Source: JAZGGS01 sp963714405
Lineage (GTDB): Bacteria; Bacteroidota; Ignavibacteria; Ignavibacteriales; Ignavibacteriaceae
Reading direction: 5' to 3'
Assembly: GCA_963714405.1 (NCBI GenBank)
Contig: CAVQOH010000006.1
Span: 310,001-374,000 of the forward strand
Length of the DNA: 64,000 nt
The notes under the pieces are model-generated. The model made no database searches. It was not told where the DNA came from and saw only the letters and a program-made list of their open reading frames with translations. Positions 44,170 through 54,720 of this stretch are shown in pieces; the first letter of the stretch is position 1, and every line of letters begins with the position of its first letter. The position numbers and the translations under genes were made by a program.

Positions 44170-44192
44170 AAGGCGATCTTCTCGATCGCCTT
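44170..44192 (+). terminator. Rho-independent terminator
   Basis: AAGGCGATC and GATCGCCTT form a 9-bp stem with loop TTCTC and are followed by TTTTTATTA. It ends the sugar-dehydrogenase-like gene. Confidence 0.93.
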
Positions 44193-44275
44193 TTTTATTA
44201 CAAATACTTGGTTTGTTTAAGAATGAAGAAGTTATAATATTAGAATATACTAAAACACAATATTAGGTAAATAAC

Positions 44276-46201
44276 ATGACCAGAATTCTTTTCTTTTTCT
44301 CTCTTTTTTTTATCGTTCTATCTATTGTGTCATTTTCGCAGGAAATTTACACAGAAGAACCTCTGGAACTTAATGCTGAAGAATGGTTAAGCAGGTTTCC
44401 TCATTCATTTACTCCAATTTCGATTGAACCGACTTCAGTATTCTCTTCAGATTTTTTAAATGTAAATATCTCCAACAATCCGGAACCACAAAATGAACCT
44501 TCAGTGATGATTAGCAGAAAAGATCCAAATAGAGTTGTCGCTGCCTGGCGTGATTTTAGAACCGGTGTTAATCCACCTCTAAGAAGAATTGGGTACAGCT
44601 ATTCAACAGACTCAGGTGAAACCTGGTCCGTTAGCCAGTTGCTTCCACAAATAATTCCAAATGTACCATTAAGCAGCGATCCTGTTGTTGGAGTGGATAC
44701 AGCTGGAAATTTTTATATTTATACAGTTTCACTTAATGAATTAACAGGAGTAGGTGAACTCTGGGTTTTCAAATCATTTGATCAGGGAGTTAGTTTTAAT
44801 GATGTTTATGAAATTGCTGCAGGACCTGGATTTGAAGATAAAGAATGGGCAGCTGCAGATTTAAATCCTTCAAGCCCTTTTGTTAATAATTTATATTTAA
44901 GCTGGACAAGATTTGATTCGTCTACCGAGATTCTTTTAACAAGATCTACCGATGCAGGTGTAAATTGGAACTCTCCAGTATTGGTTAGTGATGTTACAGG
45001 AGGTGTACAAGGATCTTTTCCAGCAGCAGCACCAAATGGAGATCTCTACGTTGTGTGGAGAGGTTTTAGCGGGGGTTCGAGAATATTATTTGATAAATCA
45101 ACTGATGGTGGTTTATCATTTAACAGCGATGTTCTTGTAAGTAATGCACCAGGTGCATGGTTTCCAACAATGGCCGTTGATCATAGCGGTGGAGCAACTG
45201 ACGGATATATTTATGTGGTATGGAATGATGAAAGAAACGGTGACGATGATGTATTCATGAGTTTTTCATCGAATGGAGGCTCAAGCTGGTCCTCCCCACT
45301 GCGTATTAATAATGATCCGGTTGGAAATGGTAAACTTCAATATTGGCCATCAATAGCTATCGGGCAAAATGGTGATATTGCCATATTATTTTATGATACA
45401 AGAAACACACCTAATAATAATATTATCGAGGCCTTCCTTGCTAAATCAACGGATGGCGGTTCAACTTTTACAAACGAACTTATAAGTTCAGTTCAATCGC
45501 CGACTAATATTCCTAATAGTGATGTAAGATTTGGTGATTATATTCAGCTTGATTTTTATGGAAGCAAAATTGTACCTGTTTGGACTGATGAACGTGCAGG
45601 TGGATTTGATATGGATATTTACACTGCAGTTATTGATGCAGTTATTCCCGTAGAATTTATAACTTTTACCGCAAAGAATATTGAAGGTGAAACACTACTT
45701 GAGTGGCAAACGGCAACCGAAACTAATAATTTGGGATTTGAGATCGAACGAAAAGTATTAGGGCAGGATTGGATTACAATTGGTTTTGTTGAAGGAAAAG
45801 GTACAACTATTCAAACACAAAATTACAGATTTAGTGATAAGGAAATTATTGGGACAAAGCATTACCGGTTAAAGCAAATTGATTTTAATGGAAGCATCTC
45901 ATATTCGAAAGAAGTTGAAGTATACGGATTAACTATCAACTCAATACAATTGGATCAAAACTATCCTAACCCATTCAATCCAACCACAACAATCGGTTTC
46001 GGAATTTCTGAATCAGCGAATGTTACACTTAAAATTTTTGATGTACTCGGTAAGGAAGTAACCGTTTTGGTTGATGAAAAATTGGAAAGCGGATATCACT
46101 CATTTCTTTGGAATGGAGAGGGATTACCAAGTGGTGTTTATTTCTATCAGGTAAGTACAGGAAGTTATACATCAATGAAGAAACTAGTACTGATGAAATA
46201 G
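44276..46201 (+). CDS. Secreted sialidase-like (Asp-box) propeller with T9SS sorting domain
   Basis: A 641-residue exported protein with a signal peptide (ending SFSQ), a six-bladed Asp-box propeller (~70-450: STDSGETWSV, STDAGVNWNS, STDGGLSFNS, SSNGGSSWSS, STDGGSTFTN), a FnIII-like segment beginning VEFITFTAKNIEGETLLEW, and a sorting domain with QNYPNPFNPTTTI ending KKLVLMK. It shares domain order with the genes at 9142-11394 and 56623-59403, so these are paralogues in architecture. Enzyme activity is not established. Confidence 0.87.
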   Translation: MTRILFFFSLFFIVLSIVSFSQEIYTEEPLELNAEEWLSRFPHSFTPISIEPTSVFSSDFLNVNISNNPEPQNEPSVMISRKDPNRVVAAWRDFRTGVNPPLRRIGYSYSTDSGETWSVSQLLPQIIPNVPLSSDPVVGVDTAGNFYIYTVSLNELTGVGELWVFKSFDQGVSFNDVYEIAAGPGFEDKEWAAADLNPSSPFVNNLYLSWTRFDSSTEILLTRSTDAGVNWNSPVLVSDVTGGVQGSFPAAAPNGDLYVVWRGFSGGSRILFDKSTDGGLSFNSDVLVSNAPGAWFPTMAVDHSGGATDGYIYVVWNDERNGDDDVFMSFSSNGGSSWSSPLRINNDPVGNGKLQYWPSIAIGQNGDIAILFYDTRNTPNNNIIEAFLAKSTDGGSTFTNELISSVQSPTNIPNSDVRFGDYIQLDFYGSKIVPVWTDERAGGFDMDIYTAVIDAVIPVEFITFTAKNIEGETLLEWQTATETNNLGFEIERKVLGQDWITIGFVEGKGTTIQTQNYRFSDKEIIGTKHYRLKQIDFNGSISYSKEVEVYGLTINSIQLDQNYPNPFNPTTTIGFGISESANVTLKIFDVLGKEVTVLVDEKLESGYHSFLWNGEGLPSGVYFYQVSTGSYTSMKKLVLMK

Positions 46202-46245
46202 GCACAATAATGATTTATTTAAATTAAAATCATTAAATGTTAATA

Positions 46246-46278
46246 AATCCCTGTCATTTAAATAGATGGCAGGGAATT
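46246..46278. terminator. Bidirectional terminator between convergent genes
   Basis: AATCCCTGTCAT and ATGGCAGGGAATT pair (one G-U) around an 8-9-base loop, followed by TTTTATT rightward; the leftward side also has an AT-rich tract. It separates the Asp-box gene from the leftward 16-repeat gene. Confidence 0.85.
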
Positions 46279-46296
46279 TTTATTAAACTAAAGATA

Positions 46297-49200
46297 CTAT
46301 TTTAATAGTACCATCTTTTTTGATTCGCGGAATGATTTACCGGAAACATTTGAACTAGCAATTATAAAGTAAATATATATTCCAGATGGAAGACTATTAG
46401 CAATCAATTTGTAATTATAATTTCCTGCAGGTAAATACTCACCATTTAATACAACCAAAACCTCCTGCCCGGTAATATCATATACTTTAAGCGAAACATT
46501 TGAATGTTCTGGTAGACCAAATTTTATATTGGTTGAAGGATTAAAAGGATTTGGAAAGTTTTGCCTGAGTGTAAATTCATCTGGTAAGCCACCGGATAAC
46601 AGTTCAACATTGTTTACAATTACAATGCTGAATGTGCTATCCGAAAAATCAAAAATTGTATTATTCTCAACACTTGTAATTTTTATTCTGTAATCAAAAC
46701 CAACTTCAGCATCTAAAGGTACATTCCAGTTTTTTGAACCATCACTAATTGTGGAATCCACAATAGTTGAATGATAATTTCCACCTTTATAAAGTTCGAT
46801 GGAAACCATTTCTGTTATATTATCATCCCAAGTAATAGCATAAGTTGTACCACGCTCCAAAATTTCTCCTCCATTAGGATATGTTACAATAATTTCTGTG
46901 GCAAAAATCGAAAAGTTGTCATCAGAAAAATCAAAAATCTGATCATTATCAACACTAGTAATCTTTATTTTGTAATCAGAACCAGCTTCGGTTTCTAATG
47001 GGATTTGCCAGTTTTTTGAACCATCACTAGGAGTGGAATTAAAAAGAAGTGAATGGAAAGTTCCATCGCTGAAGAGTTCAATTCTTACATTTTCAGAAAT
47101 ATTATCGGTCCAGGAAATTGTATGAGTAGTTCCGGTTTGCCAGCTTTCACCACCATTTGGAGAGGTGATTGCAATTTCTGGCATAGTTATGATGAAATTA
47201 TTATCAGAATAATCGAATATATTGCTGTTCACTACACTCACAATTTTTACTTTATAGTCAATGCCTGTTTCTGTATTTAGAGGAATATCCCAATTATATG
47301 AACCATCGCTAAAAGTTGAATCTACTATTGAATAATAAAAATTACCACCTTTATAAAGTTCTATGTTAACTTTTTCGCCGATATTATCAGTCCAGGTAAT
47401 TTGATGCGTTGTACCTGATTGCCAATTTTCACCACCATTAGGCACTGTAATTGTAATGCCAGTAGAATAAATGGTAAAATTATTATCGGAAAAATCAAAT
47501 ATTGTGTTATTGACTATGCTGGTAATTTTAATCTTGTAATCTGGCGCAGGAGGAATACTAGTAGGAATATCCCAGGTATAAGATCCATCGCTAAAAGTTG
47601 AATCTGCTATTAAAGAATGGAAAGAACCTGCTTGAAAAAGTTCAATTTTAACTTTTTCAGAAATATTATCGGTCCAGGAAATTGTATGAGTAGTACCATT
47701 CTGCCAGTTTTCACCACCGTTGGGTGAAGTAATAGTTATACCAGTTGAATAGATACTAAAATCATTATCAGAAAAATCGAAAATACTATTATTAACAATT
47801 CCAGTAATCTTCACTTTGTAATCAACAGCCGGTGGAATACTAAGAGGAATACTCCAGTTATAAGAACCATCACTAAAAGTTGAATCTACAATAAGCGAAT
47901 GAAAATTTCCCCCTTTAAAGAGTTCAATTTTTACCTTTTCATCAATATTATCCGTCCAGGTAATGTTATGTTGAGTACCGTTTTGCCAGTTTTCACCTCC
48001 ATTAGGTGAAGTGATATTAATTTCAGAAGGAATAATAGAAAAATCGTTATCGGAAAAATCAAAAATCGTGTTGTTTTCAATGCTTGTAATTTTAATTTTA
48101 TAATCTGTAGCTTCAATAGTACCTAATGGAATATCCCAGGTGTAAGATCCATCACTAAAGGTTGAATCTACAATTACAGAATTAAAAGTTCCTGCTTTAA
48201 ATAGTTCAATAATAACTTTTTCTGCAATATTATCAGTCCACGTAATAGTATGAGTAGTACCTGCCTGCCAGTTTTCACCTCCATTCGGTGAAGTAACAGT
48301 AATTCCAGTTGGGAAAATAGAGAAGTTATTATCAGAAAAATCAAAAATCGTGTTATTTTCAATACTGATAATTTTAATTTTATAATCAGATCCTGAAGTA
48401 GTCCCTAATGGAATATCCCAAGTATAGGATCCGTCACTAAAAGTTGAATCTACGATCATGGAATTTAATACTCCACCTTTATGCAGTTCAATCCTTACTT
48501 TTTCTGATATGTTATCAGTCCAGGTTATTGATTGAGTAGAGCCAGCTTGCCAATTTTCGCCTCCGTTTGGAGAGGTTACAGTAATTCCAGTCTCGAAAAT
48601 TGAAAAATCATTGTCCGAGAAATCAAATATTGAACTGTTTTCATTACTAGTAATTTTAATTTTATAATCAGATCCAGCAGTAGTTCCCAATGGAATGTCC
48701 CAGGTATAAGATCCATCGCTAAATGTTGAATCAGCTATTACAGAATTTATCGTACCTCCTTTATAGAGTTCTATTTTCACTTTTTCTGAAATGTTATCAG
48801 TCCAGCTAATTGCGTGAGAAGAACCCGCTTGCCAATTTTCGCCTCCGTTAGGCGAAGTAACCGTAATTCCCGTTGCTAGAATTGAAAAATCGTTATCAGA
48901 GAAATCAGAAATTGTACTGTTCTCAATACTGGTAATTTTAATCTGATAATCTGTCCCTGCAGGAGTTCCCAAAGGAATTTCCCAGCTATAGCTTCCGTCG
49001 CTAAATGTAGAATCTTCAACTACAGAATTAAGTGTGCCTCCTTTGTAAAGTTCGATCTTTACTTTCTCTGAAATGTTATCAGTCCAGTTTATCGAGTTAG
49101 AAGTTCCAGTTTGCCAGTTTTCACCGCCGTTAGGAGAAGTAACCGTAATTCCTGTGGCAACAATTGTAAAATTGTTATCAGAAAAATCAAAAATGGTAGG

Positions 49201-51192
49201 ATTAGTAATACTTGAAATTTTTATTTTGTAATCGGTACCTGCTTCAGTTCCTAAAGGAATTTCCCAGGTGTAGGATCCATCACTAAAAGTTGAATCGACT
49301 ATTGTAAATAAAAATGAACCACTTCTATACAACTCTATTGAAACCTTTTCTGATACGTTATCTATCCAAGTAATAGATTGTGATGAGCCGGTTTGCCATA
49401 ACTCGCCGCCATTTGGAGCAGTAATATCAATTTCCGAGGGAACAATGTTAAAATCATTATCAGAAAAATCAAATATAGTATTGTTTACAACACTTGTAAT
49501 TTTCACCTTATAGTCTGTCCCTGGTATTGTACCAAGGGGAATATCCCAGGTATAAGATCCATCGCTAAAAGTAGAATCTTCAATTATAGAATTAAATGAA
49601 CCGCCTTTAAATAATTCTATTTTAACTTTTTCACCAATATTGTCTGTCCAGGAAATTGTATGCGAAGTGCCATTTTGCCAACTTTCACCCCCATTTGGAG
49701 CAGTAATATCAATTTCCGAGAGAACAATATTAAAATCATTATCAGAAAAATCAAATATAGTGCTGTTAACTACGCTTGTTATTTTGATCTTATAATCTGA
49801 TCCTTCAGGAGTTGCCAAAGGTATATCCCAACTATAATTACCATCGCTAAAAGTAGAAGCAACTATAGTTGAATGAAATGTGCCGCCTTTGAAGAGTTCT
49901 ATTACTACCTGCTCACTTAAATTATCTGTCCATGTAATCTGATGGGTTGTTCCTGTTTGTAAACTTTCACCTCCGTTAGGTGAAGTAATGGTAATTCCTG
50001 TAGCATAAATTGAAAAATCATTATCAGACAGGTCAAAGATTGAACCATTTGTAACACTTGTAATTTTTACTTTGTAGTCTATTCCAGCAGGAGTTCCTAA
50101 AGGAATATCCCAGGTATAGCTTCCGTCGCTAAATGTAGAAGCGACTATAGTTGAATGAAAAGAACCGCTTTTGAATAGCTCAATTTTTACATTGTCAGAA
50201 ATATTATCAGTCCATGTGATGGTGTGCGATGTTCCATTTTGCCAGTTCTCTCCTCCATTTGGTGTAAATATTGTTATACCTGTTGGAAAAACTGTAAAAT
50301 TGTTATCAGAAAAATCAAAAATTGAGGAATTGCTTACACTGCTAACTTTAACTTTATAATCGGCAGCGGGTGCAGTACCTAATGGGATATCCCAGGTATA
50401 ACTTCCATCGCTAAATGTTGAAGCAACTATAGTTGAATGAAAAGTTCCGCTTTTAAATAGCTCAATCTTTACATTTTCAGAAATATTATCAGTCCAGGTT
50501 ATTGGTTGAGAGGTTCCTGCCTGCCAATTTTCTCCACCATTTGGAGAGGTTACAACAATTTGAGTTGGCACGATAATAAAGTCGTTATCAGAAAAATCAA
50601 AAATTGATTCTTCATCCACGCTTTTAATTTTTATTTTATAATCAATACCAGTTTGATGTGCAAGTGGAATATCCCAAGTATAAGAACCATCACTGAAAGT
50701 TGATTCTACAATCGTTGAATGAAATAAACCGTCTTTATATAATTCAATTTTTACCTGCTCAACTATGTTGTCAGTCCAAGTAATGGCTTGCGAAGTTCCT
50801 GTCTGCCAATTTTCTCCTCCGTTTGGAGAAGTTACTACAATTTCAGTGGCGACTATGGTAAAGTTGTTATTTGAAAAATCAAAGACAGCACTGTTGCTCA
50901 CACTTGAAATTTTAATTTTATAATCAGATCCTGGTTCTAGTGAAAGAGGAATATCCCAGTTTTTTGATCCATCACTTGGAGTTGAGCTGATTATAGTCGA
51001 ATGAAAAACTCCGCCTTTAAATAGCTCAATCTTTACATTTTCTGAAATATTATCTGTCCATGTTATTAAGTGGGTTGTTCGGTTTTGCCAGTTTTCACCT
51101 CCGTTAGGCGATGTAACTGTAATCTGCTGTGCAAGAGTTTCAGAGAAAAGAAAGCAGTTAAAAAAGATGAAAAGTATAAATAAATTCTTCAT
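46297..51192 (-). CDS. Giant secreted repeat protein: 16 Kre9/KNH-like domains plus T9SS sorting domain
   Basis: A 1631-residue exported protein. The signal peptide (ending TLAQ) is followed by sixteen tandem domains of ~94 residues (~24-1525). Each begins with a core like TVTSPNGGENWQAG then TITWTDNISEKVKIELFKGG, TFSDGSYTWDIPLGT, DYKIKITS and FDFSDNDFSI. This is the Kre9/KNH-like Ser-Thr-rich beta-sandwich found in large bacterial surface proteins. The end is a T9SS sorting domain (QNFPNPFNPSTNI to KKMVLLK). Length and repetition suggest a surface adhesin, stalk or matrix protein; this is inference. No enzymatic domain is present. Confidence 0.9.
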   Translation of the reverse strand: MKNLFILFIFFNCFLFSETLAQQITVTSPNGGENWQNRTTHLITWTDNISENVKIELFKGGVFHSTIISSTPSDGSKNWDIPLSLEPGSDYKIKISSVSNSAVFDFSNNNFTIVATEIVVTSPNGGENWQTGTSQAITWTDNIVEQVKIELYKDGLFHSTIVESTFSDGSYTWDIPLAHQTGIDYKIKIKSVDEESIFDFSDNDFIIVPTQIVVTSPNGGENWQAGTSQPITWTDNISENVKIELFKSGTFHSTIVASTFSDGSYTWDIPLGTAPAADYKVKVSSVSNSSIFDFSDNNFTVFPTGITIFTPNGGENWQNGTSHTITWTDNISDNVKIELFKSGSFHSTIVASTFSDGSYTWDIPLGTPAGIDYKVKITSVTNGSIFDLSDNDFSIYATGITITSPNGGESLQTGTTHQITWTDNLSEQVVIELFKGGTFHSTIVASTFSDGNYSWDIPLATPEGSDYKIKITSVVNSTIFDFSDNDFNIVLSEIDITAPNGGESWQNGTSHTISWTDNIGEKVKIELFKGGSFNSIIEDSTFSDGSYTWDIPLGTIPGTDYKVKITSVVNNTIFDFSDNDFNIVPSEIDITAPNGGELWQTGSSQSITWIDNVSEKVSIELYRSGSFLFTIVDSTFSDGSYTWEIPLGTEAGTDYKIKISSITNPTIFDFSDNNFTIVATGITVTSPNGGENWQTGTSNSINWTDNISEKVKIELYKGGTLNSVVEDSTFSDGSYSWEIPLGTPAGTDYQIKITSIENSTISDFSDNDFSILATGITVTSPNGGENWQAGSSHAISWTDNISEKVKIELYKGGTINSVIADSTFSDGSYTWDIPLGTTAGSDYKIKITSNENSSIFDFSDNDFSIFETGITVTSPNGGENWQAGSTQSITWTDNISEKVRIELHKGGVLNSMIVDSTFSDGSYTWDIPLGTTSGSDYKIKIISIENNTIFDFSDNNFSIFPTGITVTSPNGGENWQAGTTHTITWTDNIAEKVIIELFKAGTFNSVIVDSTFSDGSYTWDIPLGTIEATDYKIKITSIENNTIFDFSDNDFSIIPSEINITSPNGGENWQNGTQHNITWTDNIDEKVKIELFKGGNFHSLIVDSTFSDGSYNWSIPLSIPPAVDYKVKITGIVNNSIFDFSDNDFSIYSTGITITSPNGGENWQNGTTHTISWTDNISEKVKIELFQAGSFHSLIADSTFSDGSYTWDIPTSIPPAPDYKIKITSIVNNTIFDFSDNNFTIYSTGITITVPNGGENWQSGTTHQITWTDNIGEKVNIELYKGGNFYYSIVDSTFSDGSYNWDIPLNTETGIDYKVKIVSVVNSNIFDYSDNNFIITMPEIAITSPNGGESWQTGTTHTISWTDNISENVRIELFSDGTFHSLLFNSTPSDGSKNWQIPLETEAGSDYKIKITSVDNDQIFDFSDDNFSIFATEIIVTYPNGGEILERGTTYAITWDDNITEMVSIELYKGGNYHSTIVDSTISDGSKNWNVPLDAEVGFDYRIKITSVENNTIFDFSDSTFSIVIVNNVELLSGGLPDEFTLRQNFPNPFNPSTNIKFGLPEHSNVSLKVYDITGQEVLVVLNGEYLPAGNYNYKLIANSLPSGIYIYFIIASSNVSGKSFRESKKMVLLK
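46620..51123 (-). repeat. 16 tandem repeats of ~282 bp
   Basis: Coding array within the 1631-residue protein gene; about 4.5 kb divided by 16 gives ~281.5 bp per unit. Inner units 2-14 share TFSDGSYxW while units 1, 15 and 16 carry DGSKNW. Such an array is prone to recombination and to assembly collapse, so the copy number may differ in the real genome. Confidence 0.92.
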
Positions 51193-51551
51193 TAGATACT
51201 TATTTTTTGTAGAAAAATTTTATTAATGACGCGTAAAAAATATTAGCGCAGAGCTATAGCGATAATACACTTAATTGCTATATTATCTAGGGAGTATTGA
51301 ATCTGATTTTGCTATAATGATACACCTAATAGTTGCCTCAACCATTTGAAAAATCAAACATTGTGCCGATAAAATAATTAGATTTGATTGAAAAAATTAA
51401 GTTTACTAATCTCAAACTGAGAATAACCTAAAAATGTCAGTTTAATCCAATCTCAAATTGTTATAATTATACTCAATTAAATAAACAACTGATGAAAAAT
51501 AATAAATTATCTGATTTAGTAAAGAATTGTCAAATGGTGATTTAAATAGCT
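51193..51551. promoter_or_regulatory. Upstream region of the 16-repeat protein gene
   Basis: These 359 bases hold no supported gene. They contain the palindrome at 51410-51422, a half-site TCTCAAATTG at 51451-51460 and the inverted pair AAACTGA (51414-51420) / TCAGTTT (51437-51443). A promoter for the leftward gene is expected here. Confidence 0.4.
51410..51422. promoter_or_regulatory. Palindromic operator-like site TCTCAAACTGAGA
   Basis: TCTCA-AAC-TGAGA differs by one base from the palindrome at 25308-25320 before csgE. It lies 218 bases upstream of the 16-repeat protein start. Confidence 0.4.
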
Positions 51552-52347
51552 TTAATAAACACTTTTTACATATCCGCCATCAACATGGATTGTGTTACCA
51601 GTAATATATCCGGCTTGTTTTGATGCGAGAAAAACAACAGTTGAAGCAATTTCTTCAGGGCCGGCCAACCTATTCATTGGCACACGTTTTGCCATATCAG
51701 AAAGAACTTCTTCGTGCGATTTTCCCTTTTCTTTTGCTTCAATAACGGCAAGCTCATAAAGGCGATGAGTTAATGTTAATCCCGGGGCTACATTATTAAC
51801 AGTAATATTATGTTTAGCTAATTCATTACTCAGAGATTTTGCAAATCCCGTAACACCTGCTCTTAAAGAATTTGAAAGTATTAAATTATCAACCGGTTGC
51901 TTCACAGAAATTGATGTTACGTTTAATAATTCTTCCCCAATCATTTCTAATCATTTCAGGGATAACTAATCTTGATAAACGAACAACACTTAATAAAACC
52001 TGTTCATAGGCGTGATGCCAATCTTTCTCTTCCAGTTCTACAAATAAACCAGGTACAGGTCCCCCACAATTATTTATTAAAATATCAATATTACCAAATT
52101 GATCATTAACAGTTTTAACGGTTGATTCAATATCACTGTTTTTATTCAAATCACAGATTGACCAGAGAGGTTCAGCATCCAAATTTTGATTTGATTTCCT
52201 CCGTGCGTTTGAATTAAATCATCTTTATTTCTGGAGGAAACAGCAACTTTACATCCCTCGGATGCAAGTGCTTTTGCAATTGCTTTACCAATTCCTTTAC
52301 TGGAAGCAGTAACTAAGTGCTGTTTTTCCTTTTAATCCTAAATTCAT
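51552..52347 (-). pseudogene. SDR family oxidoreductase (three frameshifts in this sequence)
   Basis: The reconstructed gene runs from ATG 52347 (MNLGLKGKTAL) to a stop at 51552 and encodes ~264 residues. Pieces in three frames give TASSKGIGKAIAKALASEG (glycine-rich NAD(P) site), FGNIDILINNCGGPVPG, then VTSISVKQPV and VNNVAPGLTLTHRL, with a C-terminus GNTIHVDGGYVKSVY typical of 3-oxoacyl-ACP-reductase-like SDRs. The active-site Tyr of the usual YxxxK motif is not seen (the segment reads NLILSNSLRAG), so the protein is atypical. Breaks: +1 near 52311-52317, -1 near 52207-52211, +1 at AAA near 51922-51924. The length modulo 3 agrees with a net +1. Confidence 0.8.
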
Positions 52348-52419
52348 TAATATCCTACCGGTTATTTATTAGCATTTAACTGACAAAATGAATATAGTTT
52401 TCAAAAATAAAACTAAAAA

Positions 52420-53625
52420 TTAGTTCTGTGATTGTGCAACAATCCTGTTGGTATCCAGTGCAATTACCAATTCTTCATTTGTAGGAATTCTTAACACAGT
52501 AACTTTTGATGAAGAATCAGAAATAAATCAACTCATTATTTTCATTTTTATCAGATTATCAATTCTAATTCCCAAAAACTCCATTTCGCTACACACTTCT
52601 GCTCTAACTTCAACTGCATTTTCACCAATTCCTCCAGTAAATACAAGTGCATCAAGTCCGCCCATAGCTGCAGAATAAGCACCAATATATTTTTTTATCC
52701 TGTAGCAAAACATTTCAAATGCATAACGTGCTCGTTTATGTTCATCCTTAACAGCTGCAAGAATTTCTCTCATGTCGCTACTTTCTCCACTAATTCCAAT
52801 TAATCCACTATGCTTATTAAGCAAAGTTCCTGCTTCATTAAGTGAAAGACCTTCTTTACCCATTATGTAAAGAATTAAAGAGGGATCAATATCACCACTT
52901 CTTGTACCCATCAATAATCCTTCAAGCGGTGTAAATCCCATAGTTGTATCAATTGATCTGACCATTTTTCACTGCAGCCATGCTGCATCCGTTTCCTAGA
53001 TGAGTAGTGATAATTTTTAGCTCTGATAATATCTTTTCCTATTTTTTCTGCAGCAATCTCTGAAACATATCGATGAGAAGTACCGTGAAAACCATATCTT
53101 CTTATTTTATACTTTTTATATAATTCATACGGAATACCGTATAAATATGCTTTGGGCGGCATTTTAACATGAAAGGCAGTATCAAATACACTAACTTGCG
53201 GTTTACCAGGTAATATTCTTGTAACTGCCTGAATACCTTTTATATTTGGTGGATTGTGCAGAGGTGCAAGTTCAATATTATCCTGTAAAACTTTAACGAC
53301 CTCATCAGTTATTAAAATTGAGTCTGAAAATGTTTCACCTCCATGAACAACTCTATGACCAACCGCTTCAATATCTTCTTTTTCATCAATAACACCGTGA
53401 TTTTTACTCAACATAACACCAAGTACATATTCAATCGCCATTGTATGATCAAGAATTTCACCGGCAATTTTAATTTTATCACCATCATATCTTGTGTGTG
53501 AAAGAACGGCACCTGTCATTCCAATTCGTTCAACCAGAACCCTTTGCAAGTGCAGTTTCTGTTTCAGTATCAATAAACTGATATTTAATTGATGAACTTC
53601 CGCAATTTAGAACAAGAATTTTCAT
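52420..53625 (-). pseudogene. ackA: Acetate kinase (about five frameshifts in this sequence)
   Basis: Acetate kinase makes ATP from acetyl phosphate. The reconstructed gene from ATG 53625 (KILVLNCGSSSIKY) to a stop at 52420 spans 402 codons, the usual length. Successive frames supply VGHRVVHGGETFSD, VFDTAFHVKMPPKAYLYGIP, RRYGFHGTSHRYVSE, THLGNGCSMAAVKNG, LEGLLMGTRSGDIDP, VFTGGIGENAVEVR and a tail ending RIVAQSQN; all catalytic motifs are intact. Breaks lie near 53537, 53022-53033, 52956-52959, 52545-52553 and 52520-52523. Conserved motifs with only indels argue for consensus errors rather than decay. Confidence 0.88.
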
Positions 53626-53654
53626 TTTATGTAGTTTATCCTTTACTAAAAAAT

Positions 53655-54592
53655 TTATTCAATCATATTTCCGTGCTCATCATACTTATAAAAACCTTCG
53701 CCGGTTTTTTTACCAAGCTTCCTTTCACGTACAAGTTTACGAAGAATCGGACATGCTCTGTAGCGCGGTTCGCCCAGTGTTTTCCACAATGTTTCCATCC
53801 ATGCCAGCACTTCATCCAAGCCCATGTTATCAGCCATTTCAAGCGGACCGCTCTGAAAATTGTACCCAAGTTTCATTGCAGTATCAATATCTTTTGCGGT
53901 TGCCACTCCTTCAAGCAAAATATACATTGCTTCATTTAAAAGAGGAACAATTGCACTCGTTGTAACGAAACCCGGATACTCATAAACTTCTACAGGTGTT
54001 TTGCCAATATTAGAGATAAATGTTTTTACTATCCGCAACAGTTTCGTTTGATGTATGTAAACATTTTACTACTTCAACAACCGGAATTTTAGGAACAGGA
54101 TGGAGAAAGTGTAAACCAATAACTTGGTCGGGTCTTGTTAGTTGTTTCGGCAATTTTTGTTAAGCTTAAAGTTGATGTATTTGAAACAAAGATACAATTA
54201 TCTTTTGCGATATTATCAAGCTTATTAAACACTTCAACTTTAGTATCAAAATCTTCATAAACTGCTTCAATTATAAGATCATATTTTCCAATTGAATCGA
54301 AATCAGTTTCCCATTTTATACGGCTGAGAATAGCTTTTTTATCGGAGTTGGTCATTGCCCATCGTTTTATTTCTCTGTCCATCGATTCTGAAAGCATTTC
54401 TTTTGCTTCTTCCAATCCGTTTTGATCTTTTTCTACAATCATAACATCCATACCTGAGGATGCAATTGTTTGCCCTATGCCCTGCCCCATTACACCTGCA
54501 CCAATTATGGCGATATTGTTGATTACATCTTTATCATCATCAGCCTGCGAGTGGAGCAGCAAATCTTCCAGCTTTAGATTATCTTCCTGCAT
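53655..54592 (-). pseudogene. hbd: 3-hydroxybutyryl-CoA / 3-hydroxyacyl-CoA dehydrogenase (two frameshifts)
   Basis: The gene runs from ATG 54592, preceded by AGGAAGT, to a stop at 53655, ~312 residues. An unusual ~27-residue N-terminal extension precedes the NAD-binding IAIIGAGVMGQGIGQTIASS. The catalytic His/Glu region reads VIGLHFLHPVPKIPVVEVVK in a shifted frame, and the C-terminal domain has GFVTTSAIVPLLNEAMYIL, GYNFQSGPLEMADNMGLDEV and KKTGEGFYKYDEHG. Breaks are +1 near 54131-54139 (AACAAGA for AACAGA) and +1 near 54028-54034. It reduces acetoacetyl-CoA-type substrates; with ackA next to it a fermentation or fatty-acid role is plausible. Confidence 0.85.
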
Positions 54593-54720
54593 ATTTCTTA
54601 CTTCCTAATAGAATAGTTTTTTAAAAATTTTTTCAATCGATTATTATTGGATCAAGATTTTCTGCTAAACAAAAATCTGTTGATGAGAAAAGAAGAGAAA
54701 GTGTTCATTTATCTTATTTT

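Noticed and set aside
46771..50359. Short plus-strand open frames inside the 16-repeat gene
   Set aside because: They recur with the 282-bp period of the repeat and are shadows of the minus-strand gene.
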